Positions 1 to 6,914 of a stretch of DNA of 8,926 nucleotides are shown in pieces. Source of the DNA: an archaeon (GTDB taxonomy: Archaea > Nanobdellota > Nanobdellia > Pacearchaeales > GW2011-AR1); NCBI GenBank assembly GCA_027318675.1, contig DAHVOT010000031.1, positions 1 to 8,926 on the forward strand, read 5' to 3'. The position numbers were made by a program, and so were the translations under genes. The notes beneath the pieces were generated by a model. That model did no database searches, was not told where the DNA came from, and was given only the letters and a program-made list of their open reading frames with translations. Position 1 is the first letter of the stretch, and each line of letters opens with the position of its first letter.

Positions 1-3000
1 AAGGGTTAAATCTTCTCCCCTATTCAACCAATTAGTGTTGTTGATTATTCTGTTATCCTCTCCTGTTTGATTGATGAATGTTATTTCTGGAGCAGACAAA
101 TCATAATAAAATACTCTTGTTTCACTCCAAGAAGAATTCCCTATTAAATCTGTTGCACGAACTCTCCAATAATAAGTTCCTTCTTGAGTAATTCCAGTTG
201 GTAAAATCCATGTTGGAGAAGAGGTTTCTGGAATACTATAATTTGCAAAGATTATTGTTGAAAAATCAGAAATATTACTTACTTGTATTATATAATAAAT
301 ATTATCTCCATTCTGATCTGTTGAATTTGTCCAATTCAATCTAGGTATTGAAGAATAAGCTGTTGCGTTAAGCGGACGATAAAGCTGGGGAACAGAAGGA
401 GGGACCTGACTAGCGATAGTAATATTTATTGTTTGAGAATTTGAACTTGAGTTATAATAATTCTGATAATTTAAATTGTTTGAAGAAACAAAAAACTCCC
501 AGATTGAATTTAACTCTCCTGTTGCATTAACACTCCAATTTACATCACAGGAACCTCCTGAAGACTTCATATTGCTTAAACAGCTAAATGTTGAATAATT
601 AAGAGGATTTGGAGTGGTAGTGTAAAAAGGTGTTGCCCCAACAACAGTTGAAATGATACCTTTTGTTTTTTCTTCTTTAATCCCAAATGAAACCATATTA
701 TTCTGATTATTAACTATTTGATAAGATTGATTTATCCAAGCTGCACTTCTGGTGGTATTTGAAATACGAACTTCATCCATTGAACCATTAAAAAATCCTC
801 CTGTTGCATCAACTACTCCTTCTCCAATTTTGACTGAATAAGAAGAAGTTCCATAGTTAGATGTGCTTGAACCTCCTGAAACTGCTTGTACTCCATCAAA
901 ATAAAGTAACAGATTTGAACCAGTTCCAACTGCAGTGATATAATGCCAAGTATCTAAGCTGTAAGGATACGCAACAGATGTACTTCCGCCTCCGCTAGTC
1001 CAAATCATCACTGTGTTGGATCCATCCAGGAAAAATTCAACCACATCATTTTGTCCTATTAAACTAACTCTTGATCCCCAGACACGTGGCTTAATCCACC
1101 CTTCAACAGTAAAAGAACCCATGTTACTTAAGAAATTTGCAGTTGAATTAAGAGCATCATTATTACCATCCAACAAATCAGCTCCATCTATTTTACCTAG
1201 AGTTTTCTCATCATTGTCATATCCGCTTGTGGTAAAATTTCTTCTGTACTTACTATCATATCTTACACCTGTTCCTGTTTCTTCTAAATGTTGAACAGTT
1301 AAATAATTGTTATCCCATACATTAATAGAATTTTGTGCTGAAGAAACATAAGGATTGTTGTAATAAATACAAATTTGATTTACTCCTGGGGCAAAAGAAG
1401 GGATATTTATCCAAACATCTGCCTTTGAAGAAGTGTAATTTTCAATTTCATAACTTAAAGGTAAATAAGTTCCTGTTGAACCACAAGAACCGTTAATAAA
1501 CCTTATGTCATCAAAATCATTTTGCATCTCAGATTCTTTTGATAAATTAAGATAAATTGGGAAATTTGATAATGAAGTTGAATCAGAGTTAGTTATATTT
1601 ATTGTTCTTCTATAATTCCAAGATTCGTTCCACCAATTTGGAGGATCTAATGTAACGTTGGCATTTCCACATTCTCCACCTATACAATTTATTCTAGAGC
1701 TGAATGTAAAAAAAGAATTTTTCATTACGCTGGTGTCTGAATTTGGATTGAGCAAATTTATTGAAAACGAACCCCATGGCACTTCCCATGTAGAAGAATT
1801 TGTTCTTGAAAGAGATTCACTATCATAACAAGTAGCCATTATTTTAAATTGACCTGAATCGTTGATAATTAAATCAGGATTATCTAATGTCCAGTAACCA
1901 TCTGAATCATCTTCAAAAGTAAAATTATTAAAGAAAGTATAAGAATCTGGAATATTTGTTAAATTAATTGATGCATTGACTACTCCTCCCTCAGGATCTG
2001 TACAAAGTACTCTAACCCTTGTTACTGTATCTCCAAAAGAAATTGAACTACAATTATACCATATTCCATTTTTTTCACAGTTTAACTGTCTTGCACTAGG
2101 CGGATTATTTGAAACGCTTACATTCAAAAATCTGGTCCCAGAATCTCCGATCCTTCCTGCAGAATCAGTACAATTTATTTTCCATAGATAAAATGAATTT
2201 GCAAGAACAAAAGAGAAAGTTAAATTAACATCCTTAGTTAAACCTGTAGCAGTATCTGCAATTGAATTATTTATTACAAGATTACAACTTTGTATATCTG
2301 ATAAATCTGAAACATTAAATATAAAATCTATTGTATTTGAATAATTTATATTTGTAGAATTTCCAGGAGAAATTAAGTTAATTAAAGGGGGAGAAGAATC
2401 ATAATAAAATACTCTTTCTTCGCTCCAAGAAGAATTTGCCTTCAAATCGGTTGCTAAAACTCTCCAATAATATTTTCCTTCTTGGATTATTCCTGTGGGG
2501 GTTACTCCTGTGATAATGCTTTGCTCTGGAATACTATAATTTGCATAGTTTAAGTAACTAAAATCAGAAGAATTGCTTATTTGCAAAGCATAATAAATAC
2601 TGTCTCCTGTAGGATCTTGAGAATTACTCCAATTAAATTCTCCTATTGAAGTTAAAGCGCTACTATTTGCGGGAAAATTTAATTCTGGAACTTCAGGAGC
2701 AAGGTTTCCAATTGTAATATTTATTGAAGAAGAAGTATCGCTTGAATTAAAATAATTTAAGTAATTTGTGTTGTTTGCATAAACAAAGAATTCCCAAACT
2801 GAACCCACCCTTCCTGTTGCATTCACTTGCCAGGTTACATTGCAACTTGTTCCTCCTTTCATATTAGATAAACAGCTTGTACCTAAATAATCCATGGGGT
2901 TTCTTGAAATTGTATAAAAAGGAGAATCTCCTACTACTGTTGAAATAATTCCTTTTGAACGTCTCTCTGAATTTCCAAAAGTATAAGTTGGCTCTACATC

Positions 3001-6000
3001 AATTAATTTTCTTAACCAAATATCATCAAATTCAGAAACATCCCAAGAGTGAAGAAGCATTGTACCTGAAGAAACTGCTGTATTTGTTACATTAAATATA
3101 ACTGTTCCATCTTTATATGCAACTATCCTATTTCCGAAAGTATTTATCTCTAATTCATATGGGACACCAGCCATTGTTGAAATTGATGTTGAACCTAAAT
3201 TAGCTGTATTGTGATTTCCAGTAGTTAACTCTAATTGCCCATTTTGATAACCAAAGGTATACCCTGCTGTTGGAGAAAGAGCAGAACGTATTGAAAGCTT
3301 TAAATCTGCATCGTCTACAACTTGATTCGCCAAAGCTCTAAAGGAATGATTATTTGTAGTGGTTGTTCTTGTTAAATCGCTATCTCCATTAAGAGTGTTT
3401 CTTACCCATCCATCAATTACTTCCCATGTTCCTGTTGTTTCTGTCCAGCCGTTTCCAACTGTTCCGCTATTTGCTCTATTAAAATTATCAAAGAAATCAA
3501 ATACTCTGCTTCCATTATTTGGGGGGTTCGTTGCATCTGAATTGTTGTAATACATATAATAATTATCATCATATCCCCCAGAGGAAATATTTGATTGAAT
3601 TCTAAACCAGATATTTGTTGAATCTAGATTAAAAAAAGTGTCATTGAACCTATCTATTTCTAGATTATGGGATCCGTTCCAATACACAATTCTTAAATCA
3701 TCTCCATCATCCTGAAAATCTATTCCTGTTGTATCTACTACTAGAAGCATACTATAATTTTGTACAAGAGTTGAAGAACTTGGATTAGTTATATTGATTA
3801 ATCTTCTGTTTTCATAATCTGTATCCCACCAAGATCCTGTAGGGTCCAAAGTTGCATTTACGTATCCACATTCTCCCCCAACACAGTTTACGCTTGCTGT
3901 AAAATTAAAAAATTCATTGGGATTCACATTAGTATTTAAATTAGGACTGATTAAATTGACATCTAAACTTCCCCAAGGAACAGTCCAGTTTACAAAACCA
4001 GTAGTTTGAGAAGAAGTTCCATAGCAAGTACCAGTTAAATTGAATTTTCCTGAATCATTTATTATTAAATCTGCGTTATCGTAAATCCACCAGCTAGTTT
4101 CATTTGAAGATGCATTTAAATTAAAAAACGTATAAGAATCAGGGATATTTGTTAAATTAAAACTAGCATTAGAGATAACACCAGTGCAATTAATTCTAAC
4201 TCTAGTTAATATATCTGAAAAACCTAACTCGCCGCAATCTTTCCATGAACCAGATTCTTCACATTGTATTTGATCTGCAGATGGAGGATAATCAGAAGTA
4301 GTTAAAATATAAATTAAAGTTGAATTTCTGTTTCCAGTAGTATCATTGAAAAACCACCTATATCCTATAGTTTCTTGAGCTGTTGAAGAAAGAATTTTTG
4401 TTACATTTGCCCAAGAAGGGGTTGAAGAAAAAGAAACAAAAGAATCATTAACCCAACTTCCAGTATTATTTGTTGAGAAAATATATCCTCCGTTTGGATG
4501 AAGAGCATAATTATCTGAAACATTGATTGCAAATCTTGTAGGTTTATCTGGTAGAGTATTATTTACAGAAACCTTATTATAAATTGGAGGAGTTGTCTCT
4601 GCAGTATATTGAACCGTAACTCCAATATAATCTATATAAATATAATCTGTAGTTGGAGTTCGATCATATTGATTACCTTCAACTACCACGACTAATTGAT
4701 CATTTGAATCAATATAGCTACTTATATCACTTGTGATATTTCTTGTGATATTTCCGTTAGAAGAAGGGGTTGTACCTATGGGCATCCAAGTTGAATTTGC
4801 AAATCTCCAGACATAAACTGTTCCTGTTTCTGCAGCATTATCATAACCTGTAAATCGAATAAAAATAGAAGAAATAAATGAAGGATCTTCATTTATTGTG
4901 AAATTAAATCTATAAAACGGATAATCGTTCCCATTCCCTGATGTTGGACCTATTCTTGCATAAACTTCATTTTCTGTTGAAAGAGCACCATATTGAGATA
5001 AAGAAGAATTTGTTCCTGATTGCCATCTATTTGAGGAAGTAGGTACCCCATAAACAGAATCCATACTTGAATTTACATTATATACTGTTTGCGGGTCAAC
5101 AATGTAATCAAATTCTAAACTTCCTCCAACTATCTTTAAATCAAAGGTATCTTGTTGAGATTGAAGATTTGTTAAATAAACCTTATTGTATTCATTTGAA
5201 ACAAGATTCTCAAATTGAGCAATTAATTCATTTTTATCTTCTTCGTAAACTTCAATTATTGGATCTCCTGAGATAATTCTTGGGAATACAGTTATATCTC
5301 TTGTAGTATCTAAGGGTATTTCAAATGTAACTCTCACATATTCTCTATCTGAGATTGTTTCAGACCAAAGTTCATCAAGCTCTTTAACTTCTTGATAAAT
5401 GTTTGAAATAAATAATCTATTTGAATCCAAATGTTCTGCTTTGGTTATTAAGATTATCTCAAAAGTTTGTGTAGATAAATGTGGAATTATCCATTCAACA
5501 TAATCCAAAAACCCGTTTCCATCTGCATCCGAGGCATTAAAATCCAAATAAGTATTATTTTCTTTCCAATAAACTTTAATTAAATTTTCTTGTCCTACAC
5601 GCAATCTTTCAGATAAAGAAGAGTAAGATAAGACGTTTGTATAATGGATATTGTCTGGGGAAGATACAATGATTTCTTTTTTGTTTTCTGAAATAAAACT
5701 TTCTTGTAAAGTTGGAGGTTCGGTAACATAGTTCAAATAAAAAGTCTCAGAAATATTATTATTAATTAAAATATAATCTTTTCCATCAACATCTACAAAA
5801 TTATATTCTGTGAAAATCTCTCCCTTTTCATCTTTTAATTCTATACTTAAAAAAGAAGGAATTTCTAAGAAGTTTCCTTCTTCAGATAAATTAACTTTTT
5901 TAACCCAGTTTACAGTCTTTCCTATCTCTGCCTTTCCTTGAATTAATTTTGGTTCAATGTATCTGACTGAAGAAAGAGTGTAAGAAGTTTTTCCATTTCC

Positions 6001-6588
6001 TCTTATTAATTCAACAGAGTATTCTCCTTCTTCTAGTACCTCGAACAAAAAGACATCGTTGGATCCAAGTCTGGAAGTTATTTTACCTGAAGGAGAAATG
6101 AGAATCAATTCGTAATTTCCTAAACCGATAAAATCAAATTTAATTATAGAATATTGCAAATAATTGTTTTTATCTTGAAAATTAAAAGAAGAGTAATTTT
6201 CTTGAATTGCAATAGAATTGCTTTCAAATAAAACTTCTTTGTATTCTTGCTCTTGATATTCAGGATTAGTGTTTATTGGTAGAACCTCTATTTCAAAACT
6301 TTCAGATGAATCTGAATAGAGTATATCAAATACATAAATCCCTTGTTCTTTAAAAATAAAAGAGAATTTATCTTCACATTCAAATTGAAACTCTTCTGAG
6401 GGGGTTTTAACTTTCATAAAACAGGATTCAGAATTTTCTAAATCCAGATTAATTGAATCTCCTACGAAGTATCTTGTTTCAACAGAAGAGATAGAGGCAG
6501 AACTAAAAAAAGAAGAAAAGACAATTGCAAATGTTAAAGCTAAAACTAAAAAAAATGCACTTATTTTAATTAATCCTCTTTTATCCAT
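1..6588 (-). CDS. Giant modular secreted surface protein, adhesin-like (3' partial)
   Basis: The ATG at 6588-6586 is the only possible start: an in-frame TAA lies four codons upstream (6600-6598) and the codons between are not starts. From there 2196 codons run to base 1 without a stop, so the C-terminus, including any membrane anchor, is outside. Order by residue: signal peptide 1-31; conserved archaeal module about 217-500 with an EF-hand loop at 354-365; beta-rich domain about 500-663; Ig-like about 664-764; super-repeat 1 at 765-1492; super-repeat 2 from 1493 to the edge. The repeats carry DUF2341, ConA-like, FN3-like and Ig-like domains. Dozens of N-x-S/T sequons indicate heavy N-glycosylation. 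No catalytic domain was recognised. It starts one base after the winged-helix stop with no convincing Shine-Dalgarno, so translation probably depends on coupling. A surface adhesin or scaffold is the best reading; ligand and partner are unknown. Confidence 0.92.
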   Translation of the reverse strand, partial: MDKRGLIKISAFFLVLALTFAIVFSSFFSSASISSVETRYFVGDSINLDLENSESCFMKVKTPSEEFQFECEDKFSFIFKEQGIYVFDILYSDSSESFEIEVLPINTNPEYQEQEYKEVLFESNSIAIQENYSSFNFQDKNNYLQYSIIKFDFIGLGNYELILISPSGKITSRLGSNDVFLFEVLEEGEYSVELIRGNGKTSYTLSSVRYIEPKLIQGKAEIGKTVNWVKKVNLSEEGNFLEIPSFLSIELKDEKGEIFTEYNFVDVDGKDYILINNNISETFYLNYVTEPPTLQESFISENKKEIIVSSPDNIHYTNVLSYSSLSERLRVGQENLIKVYWKENNTYLDFNASDADGNGFLDYVEWIIPHLSTQTFEIILITKAEHLDSNRLFISNIYQEVKELDELWSETISDREYVRVTFEIPLDTTRDITVFPRIISGDPIIEVYEEDKNELIAQFENLVSNEYNKVYLTNLQSQQDTFDLKIVGGSLEFDYIVDPQTVYNVNSSMDSVYGVPTSSNRWQSGTNSSLSQYGALSTENEVYARIGPTSGNGNDYPFYRFNFTINEDPSFISSIFIRFTGYDNAAETGTVYVWRFANSTWMPIGTTPSSNGNITRNITSDISSYIDSNDQLVVVVEGNQYDRTPTTDYIYIDYIGVTVQYTAETTPPIYNKVSVNNTLPDKPTRFAINVSDNYALHPNGGYIFSTNNTGSWVNDSFVSFSSTPSWANVTKILSSTAQETIGYRWFFNDTTGNRNSTLIYILTTSDYPPSADQIQCEESGSWKDCGELGFSDILTRVRINCTGVISNASFNLTNIPDSYTFFNLNASSNETSWWIYDNADLIINDSGKFNLTGTCYGTSSQTTGFVNWTVPWGSLDVNLISPNLNTNVNPNEFFNFTASVNCVGGECGYVNATLDPTGSWWDTDYENRRLINITNPSSSTLVQNYSMLLVVDTTGIDFQDDGDDLRIVYWNGSHNLEIDRFNDTFFNLDSTNIWFRIQSNISSGGYDDNYYMYYNNSDATNPPNNGSRVFDFFDNFNRANSGTVGNGWTETTGTWEVIDGWVRNTLNGDSDLTRTTTTNNHSFRALANQVVDDADLKLSIRSALSPTAGYTFGYQNGQLELTTGNHNTANLGSTSISTMAGVPYELEINTFGNRIVAYKDGTVIFNVTNTAVSSGTMLLHSWDVSEFDDIWLRKLIDVEPTYTFGNSERRSKGIISTVVGDSPFYTISRNPMDYLGTSCLSNMKGGTSCNVTWQVNATGRVGSVWEFFVYANNTNYLNYFNSSDTSSSINITIGNLAPEVPELNFPANSSALTSIGEFNWSNSQDPTGDSIYYALQISNSSDFSYLNYANYSIPEQSIITGVTPTGIIQEGKYYWRVLATDLKANSSWSEERVFYYDSSPPLINLISPGNSTNINYSNTIDFIFNVSDLSDIQSCNLVINNSIADTATGLTKDVNLTFSFVLANSFYLWKINCTDSAGRIGDSGTRFLNVSVSNNPPSARQLNCEKNGIWYNCSSISFGDTVTRVRVLCTDPEGGVVNASINLTNIPDSYTFFNNFTFEDDSDGYWTLDNPDLIINDSGQFKIMATCYDSESLSRTNSSTWEVPWGSFSINLLNPNSDTSVMKNSFFTFSSRINCIGGECGNANVTLDPPNWWNESWNYRRTINITNSDSTSLSNFPIYLNLSKESEMQNDFDDIRFINGSCGSTGTYLPLSYEIENYTSSKADVWINIPSFAPGVNQICIYYNNPYVSSAQNSINVWDNNYLTVQHLEETGTGVRYDSKYRRNFTTSGYDNDEKTLGKIDGADLLDGNNDALNSTANFLSNMGSFTVEGWIKPRVWGSRVSLIGQNDVVEFFLDGSNTVMIWTSGGGSTSVAYPYSLDTWHYITAVGTGSNLLLYFDGVQAVSGGSSTSNYGTSSYSVKIGEGVVDATGGFFNGSMDEVRISNTTRSAAWINQSYQIVNNQNNMVSFGIKEEKTKGIISTVVGATPFYTTTPNPLNYSTFSCLSNMKSSGGSCDVNWSVNATGELNSIWEFFVSSNNLNYQNYYNSSSNSQTINITIASQVPPSVPQLYRPLNATAYSSIPRLNWTNSTDQNGDNIYYIIQVSNISDFSTIIFANYSIPETSSPTWILPTGITQEGTYYWRVRATDLIGNSSWSETRVFYYDLSAPEITFINQTGEDNRIINNTNWLNRGEDLTL
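100..405 (-). other. Fibronectin-III-like domain, copy 2
   Basis: Residues about 2062-2163, from VPPSVPQLYRPLNA to SWSETRVFYYD. The core EGTYYWRVRATD and the preceding ISDFS...FANYSIPE match copy 1 nearly residue for residue. The remaining 33 residues to the window edge begin the next Ig-like domain. Confidence 0.8.
721..1308 (-). other. LamG (laminin-G-3-like) domain in lectin slot 2
   Basis: Residues about 1761-1956. Classic LamG landmarks: LTVQHLEE near the start, GADLLDGNNDAL, FTVEGWIKP, WHYITAVGTGSNLLLYFDG and the closing GSMDEVRISNTTRSAAWIN. A ConA-like fold that often binds glycans with calcium. It fills the same place in copy 2 that the different ConA-like domain fills in copy 1. Confidence 0.9.
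1309..1638 (-). other. DUF2341 domain, copy 2
   Basis: Residues about 1651-1760. It starts WWNESWNYRRTINITNSDST, a near-consensus DUF2341 opening, then FPIYLNLS, DFDDIRFING, ADVWINIPSF and ICIYYNNPYVSSAQN. Closer to the family consensus than copy 1. It has two extra cysteines, in NGSCGS and NQICIYY. Confidence 0.88.
2398..2700 (-). other. Fibronectin-III-like domain, copy 1
   Basis: Residues about 1297-1397, from APEVPELNFPANSS to SWSEERVFYYD. The core EGKYYWRVLATD is the typical FN3 strand-E/F signature. It is strongly similar to the copy at 100-405, including at DNA level. A structural spacer in the stalk is most likely. Confidence 0.8.
2965..3498 (-). other. ConA-like beta-sandwich domain in lectin slot 1
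   Basis: Residues about 1031-1208. It begins DNFNRANSGTVGNGW then TGTWEVIDGWVRN, the FxRAxxxxxGxGW...GxWxVxxG pattern of ConA-like domains related to the 3-keto-disaccharide-hydrolase fold. It ends with FDDIWLRKLIDVEPTYTFGN. Likely glycan or surface binding; no catalytic residues can be assigned. Confidence 0.6.
3499..3831 (-). other. DUF2341 domain, copy 1
   Basis: Residues about 920-1030. It opens with SWWDTDYENRRLINITNPSS, the W-W...YxxRRxIxITN signature of DUF2341, continues through DDLRIVYWNGS, and ends with DDNYYMYYNN. This domain is known from archaeal and bacterial surface proteins, usually directly before a ConA-like domain, as here. Its function is unknown. Confidence 0.8.
4600..5091 (-). 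other. Beta-sandwich domain, jelly-roll-like
   Basis: Residues about 500-663. Aromatic and Asn/Ser-rich strands, including YPFYRFNFTI, FIRFTGYDN, TVYVWRFANSTW and DYIYIDYIGVTVQY. The ending, with alternating Tyr/Ile and a final Val-Gln-Tyr strand, resembles carbohydrate-binding-type or CARDB-neighbouring jelly-roll domains of secreted proteins. The family is not identified, and no binding residues can be named. Confidence 0.4.
5089..5940 (-). other. Conserved archaeal surface-protein module with EF-hand loop
   Basis: Residues about 217-500. It opens with a segment around EIGKTVNWVKKV, runs through an EF-hand loop and the stretch EWIIPHLSTQTFEI, then KAEHLDSNRLFISNIYQEVK, and closes with FDLKIVGGSLEFDYIVDP. 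I recall similar strings at the N-terminal side of many large secreted proteins from DPANN archaea, where they precede variable domains; that is memory, not a search. It is rich in Lys, Glu and Asp, unlike the repeats that follow. Probably a structural or assembly module. Confidence 0.55.
5494..5529 (-). other. EF-hand-type calcium-binding loop
   Basis: Residues 354-365 read DADGNGFLDYVE: acidic or Asn ligands at loop positions 1, 3, 5, 9 and 12 (D354, D356, N358, D362, E365), Gly at 6 and a hydrophobic residue at 8. This is a textbook EF-hand/dockerin-type loop. No second loop was seen nearby, so it is probably a single calcium site stabilising the module. Confidence 0.75.
6496..6588 (-). 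other. Signal peptide of the giant protein
   Basis: Residues 1-31: a short basic start (MDKRGLIK), a hydrophobic core ISAFFLVLALTFAIVF and a small polar end SSFFSSASISS. Cleavage near residues 30-33 is likely; it could instead remain as an N-terminal anchor. It places the rest of the protein outside the cell. Confidence 0.85.
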
Positions 6589-6589
6589 C

Positions 6590-6823
6590 TTATCTCTTTA
6601 TCTGCCAAAGATTTATTCTGCCTACTCTGAAGCCAGTTAACTGATTGCTTAATTGTAATCTTAAACACCGTGTTTGAATAGAATGCCAGGGTTTTTTAAT
6701 CTCATCTGCAATTTCCTGAGTGGATTTTGGATTAATTGAAACAGATAAAGCCTTAACTATTGCTAATTCCAAAACATCCTCTTTTTTGCGATTAACCGTA
6801 CTGTTAATCTTACTTTTAATCAT
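6590..6823 (-). CDS. Small winged-helix DNA-binding protein
   Basis: 77 residues, ATG at 6823, TAA at 6592-6590. The pattern is a winged helix-turn-helix: a basic N-terminus (1-15), helix 1 (about 15-29), helix 2 STQEIADEIKK (34-44), a turn and recognition helix PWHSIQTRCLRLQLSNQL (45-62), and a beta wing TGFRVGRINLWQIKR to the end. The EIADEI...HSIQTR pattern is typical of HTH domains that read DNA with the second half. No ligand-binding or membrane domain is present, so it is essentially the bare DNA-binding fold. The next ATG comes one base after its stop, so it should be co-transcribed with and coupled to the giant surface-protein gene. A local autoregulator of that operon is the simplest inference; the target is not shown by sequence. 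It could instead be a general chromatin or transcription factor that sits here by chance. Confidence 0.8.
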   Translation of the reverse strand: MIKSKINSTVNRKKEDVLELAIVKALSVSINPKSTQEIADEIKKPWHSIQTRCLRLQLSNQLTGFRVGRINLWQIKR

Positions 6824-6846
6824 ACTATATAACGCAAGAATTATTT

Positions 6847-6857
6847 GTTTAAATACC
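6847..6857 (-). promoter_or_regulatory. Proximal TATA box with BRE-like purines
   Basis: The minus strand reads GGTATTTAAAC, preceded by AAAA, so a purine-rich BRE-like AAAAGG directly abuts TATTTAAA. The centre of the box is about 28 bases from the ATG at 6823. This fits a transcript starting at or a few bases before the start codon, i.e. leaderless or nearly so, and matches the arrangement before the secreted-protein gene. It would drive the winged-helix gene and the giant gene together. Confidence 0.45.
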
Positions 6858-6869
6858 TTTTGTAGAAGA

Positions 6870-6887
6870 ATATCTTATAAAAGATAT
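6870..6887. repeat. Perfect 7-bp inverted repeat, possible operator
   Basis: ATATCTT-ATAA-AAGATAT is an exact palindrome with a 4-base centre. It lies 15-32 bases upstream of the proximal TATA box and overlaps the edge of the upstream one. That is a plausible operator position for a dimeric winged-helix protein, perhaps the one encoded just downstream. AT-rich palindromes arise by chance, so this is a hypothesis. Confidence 0.35.
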
Positions 6888-6892
6888 ATAAA
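6885..6892 (-). promoter_or_regulatory. Upstream TATA-box candidate
   Basis: Reads TTTATATA on the minus strand, a very good match to archaeal TATA consensus. A start about 26 bases downstream would fall near 6862 and give the winged-helix gene a 5' leader of roughly 40 bases. The inverted repeat at 6870-6887 overlaps its downstream edge. It competes with the box at 6847-6855; the sequence alone does not decide which is used. Confidence 0.4.
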
Positions 6893-6914
6893 AGAATAAT
6901 TGTATCTTAATTCG

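Larger units (their letters stand above)
1..2112 (-). repeat. Super-repeat copy 2 of the giant protein (cut by window edge)
   Basis: Residues 1493-2196. It starts at NNPPSARQLNC and repeats the six-cysteine Ig-like pair (1504, 1513, 1529, 1587, 1635, 1640), DUF2341, a LamG-type domain, the linker domain from KGIISTVVG with Cys 2003/2014, and the FN3-like domain (about 2062-2163). The window ends inside the following Ig-like domain. If spacing holds, a third copy would start roughly 60-70 residues beyond the edge; that is a prediction. Confidence 0.88.
2113..4296 (-). repeat. Super-repeat copy 1 of the giant protein
   Basis: Residues 765-1492. Order: Ig-like pair starting at PPSADQIQC with six cysteines (776, 785, 801, 855, 902, 907); DUF2341; ConA-like domain; linker domain from KGIISTVVG (about 1212-1296) with a Cys pair at 1239/1249; FN3-like domain (1297-1397); Ig-like domain with C1435 and C1473. 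The same order returns in copy 2. Corresponding points are 728 residues apart at the N-terminal end and 764-766 after the lectin slot, because the slot differs in length. Confidence 0.88.
6824..6914 (-). other. Noncoding promoter region
   Basis: This 91-base gap between the stop of the secreted-protein gene and the ATG of the winged-helix gene is the longest noncoding stretch in the window. It holds two TATA-like boxes and a perfect inverted repeat (listed separately). T-rich runs soon after the stop (minus strand, about 6897-6877) could also terminate the upstream transcript. I see no ORF or structured RNA here. Confidence 0.6.

Noticed and set aside
1013..1294. Plus-strand open frame of 93 codons
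   Set aside because: It lies opposite the LamG-coding part of the giant gene, has low-complexity Ser/Leu/Pro composition and no recognisable motif. It is the antisense shadow of a real frame.
1976..2191. Plus-strand open frame of 71 codons
   Set aside because: Antisense to the start of super-repeat 2; no domain, promoter or ribosome site of its own.
99..2416. Direct repeats as a CRISPR array or mobile-element ends
   Set aside because: The repeats are in-frame coding copies of FN3-like domains over 2 kb apart; there is no regular short repeat-spacer pattern and no transposase.
3359..3550. Plus-strand open frame of 63 codons
   Set aside because: Antisense to the ConA-like domain of copy 1; no independent support.
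5067..5276. Plus-strand open frame of 69 codons
   Set aside because: Antisense to the conserved N-terminal module, whose protein-level conservation explains the sequence.
1..6588. Possible frameshift or pseudogene in the giant gene
   Set aside because: I checked every codon in the frame from 6588 to 1; there is no internal stop, and domain order stays coherent in a single frame.
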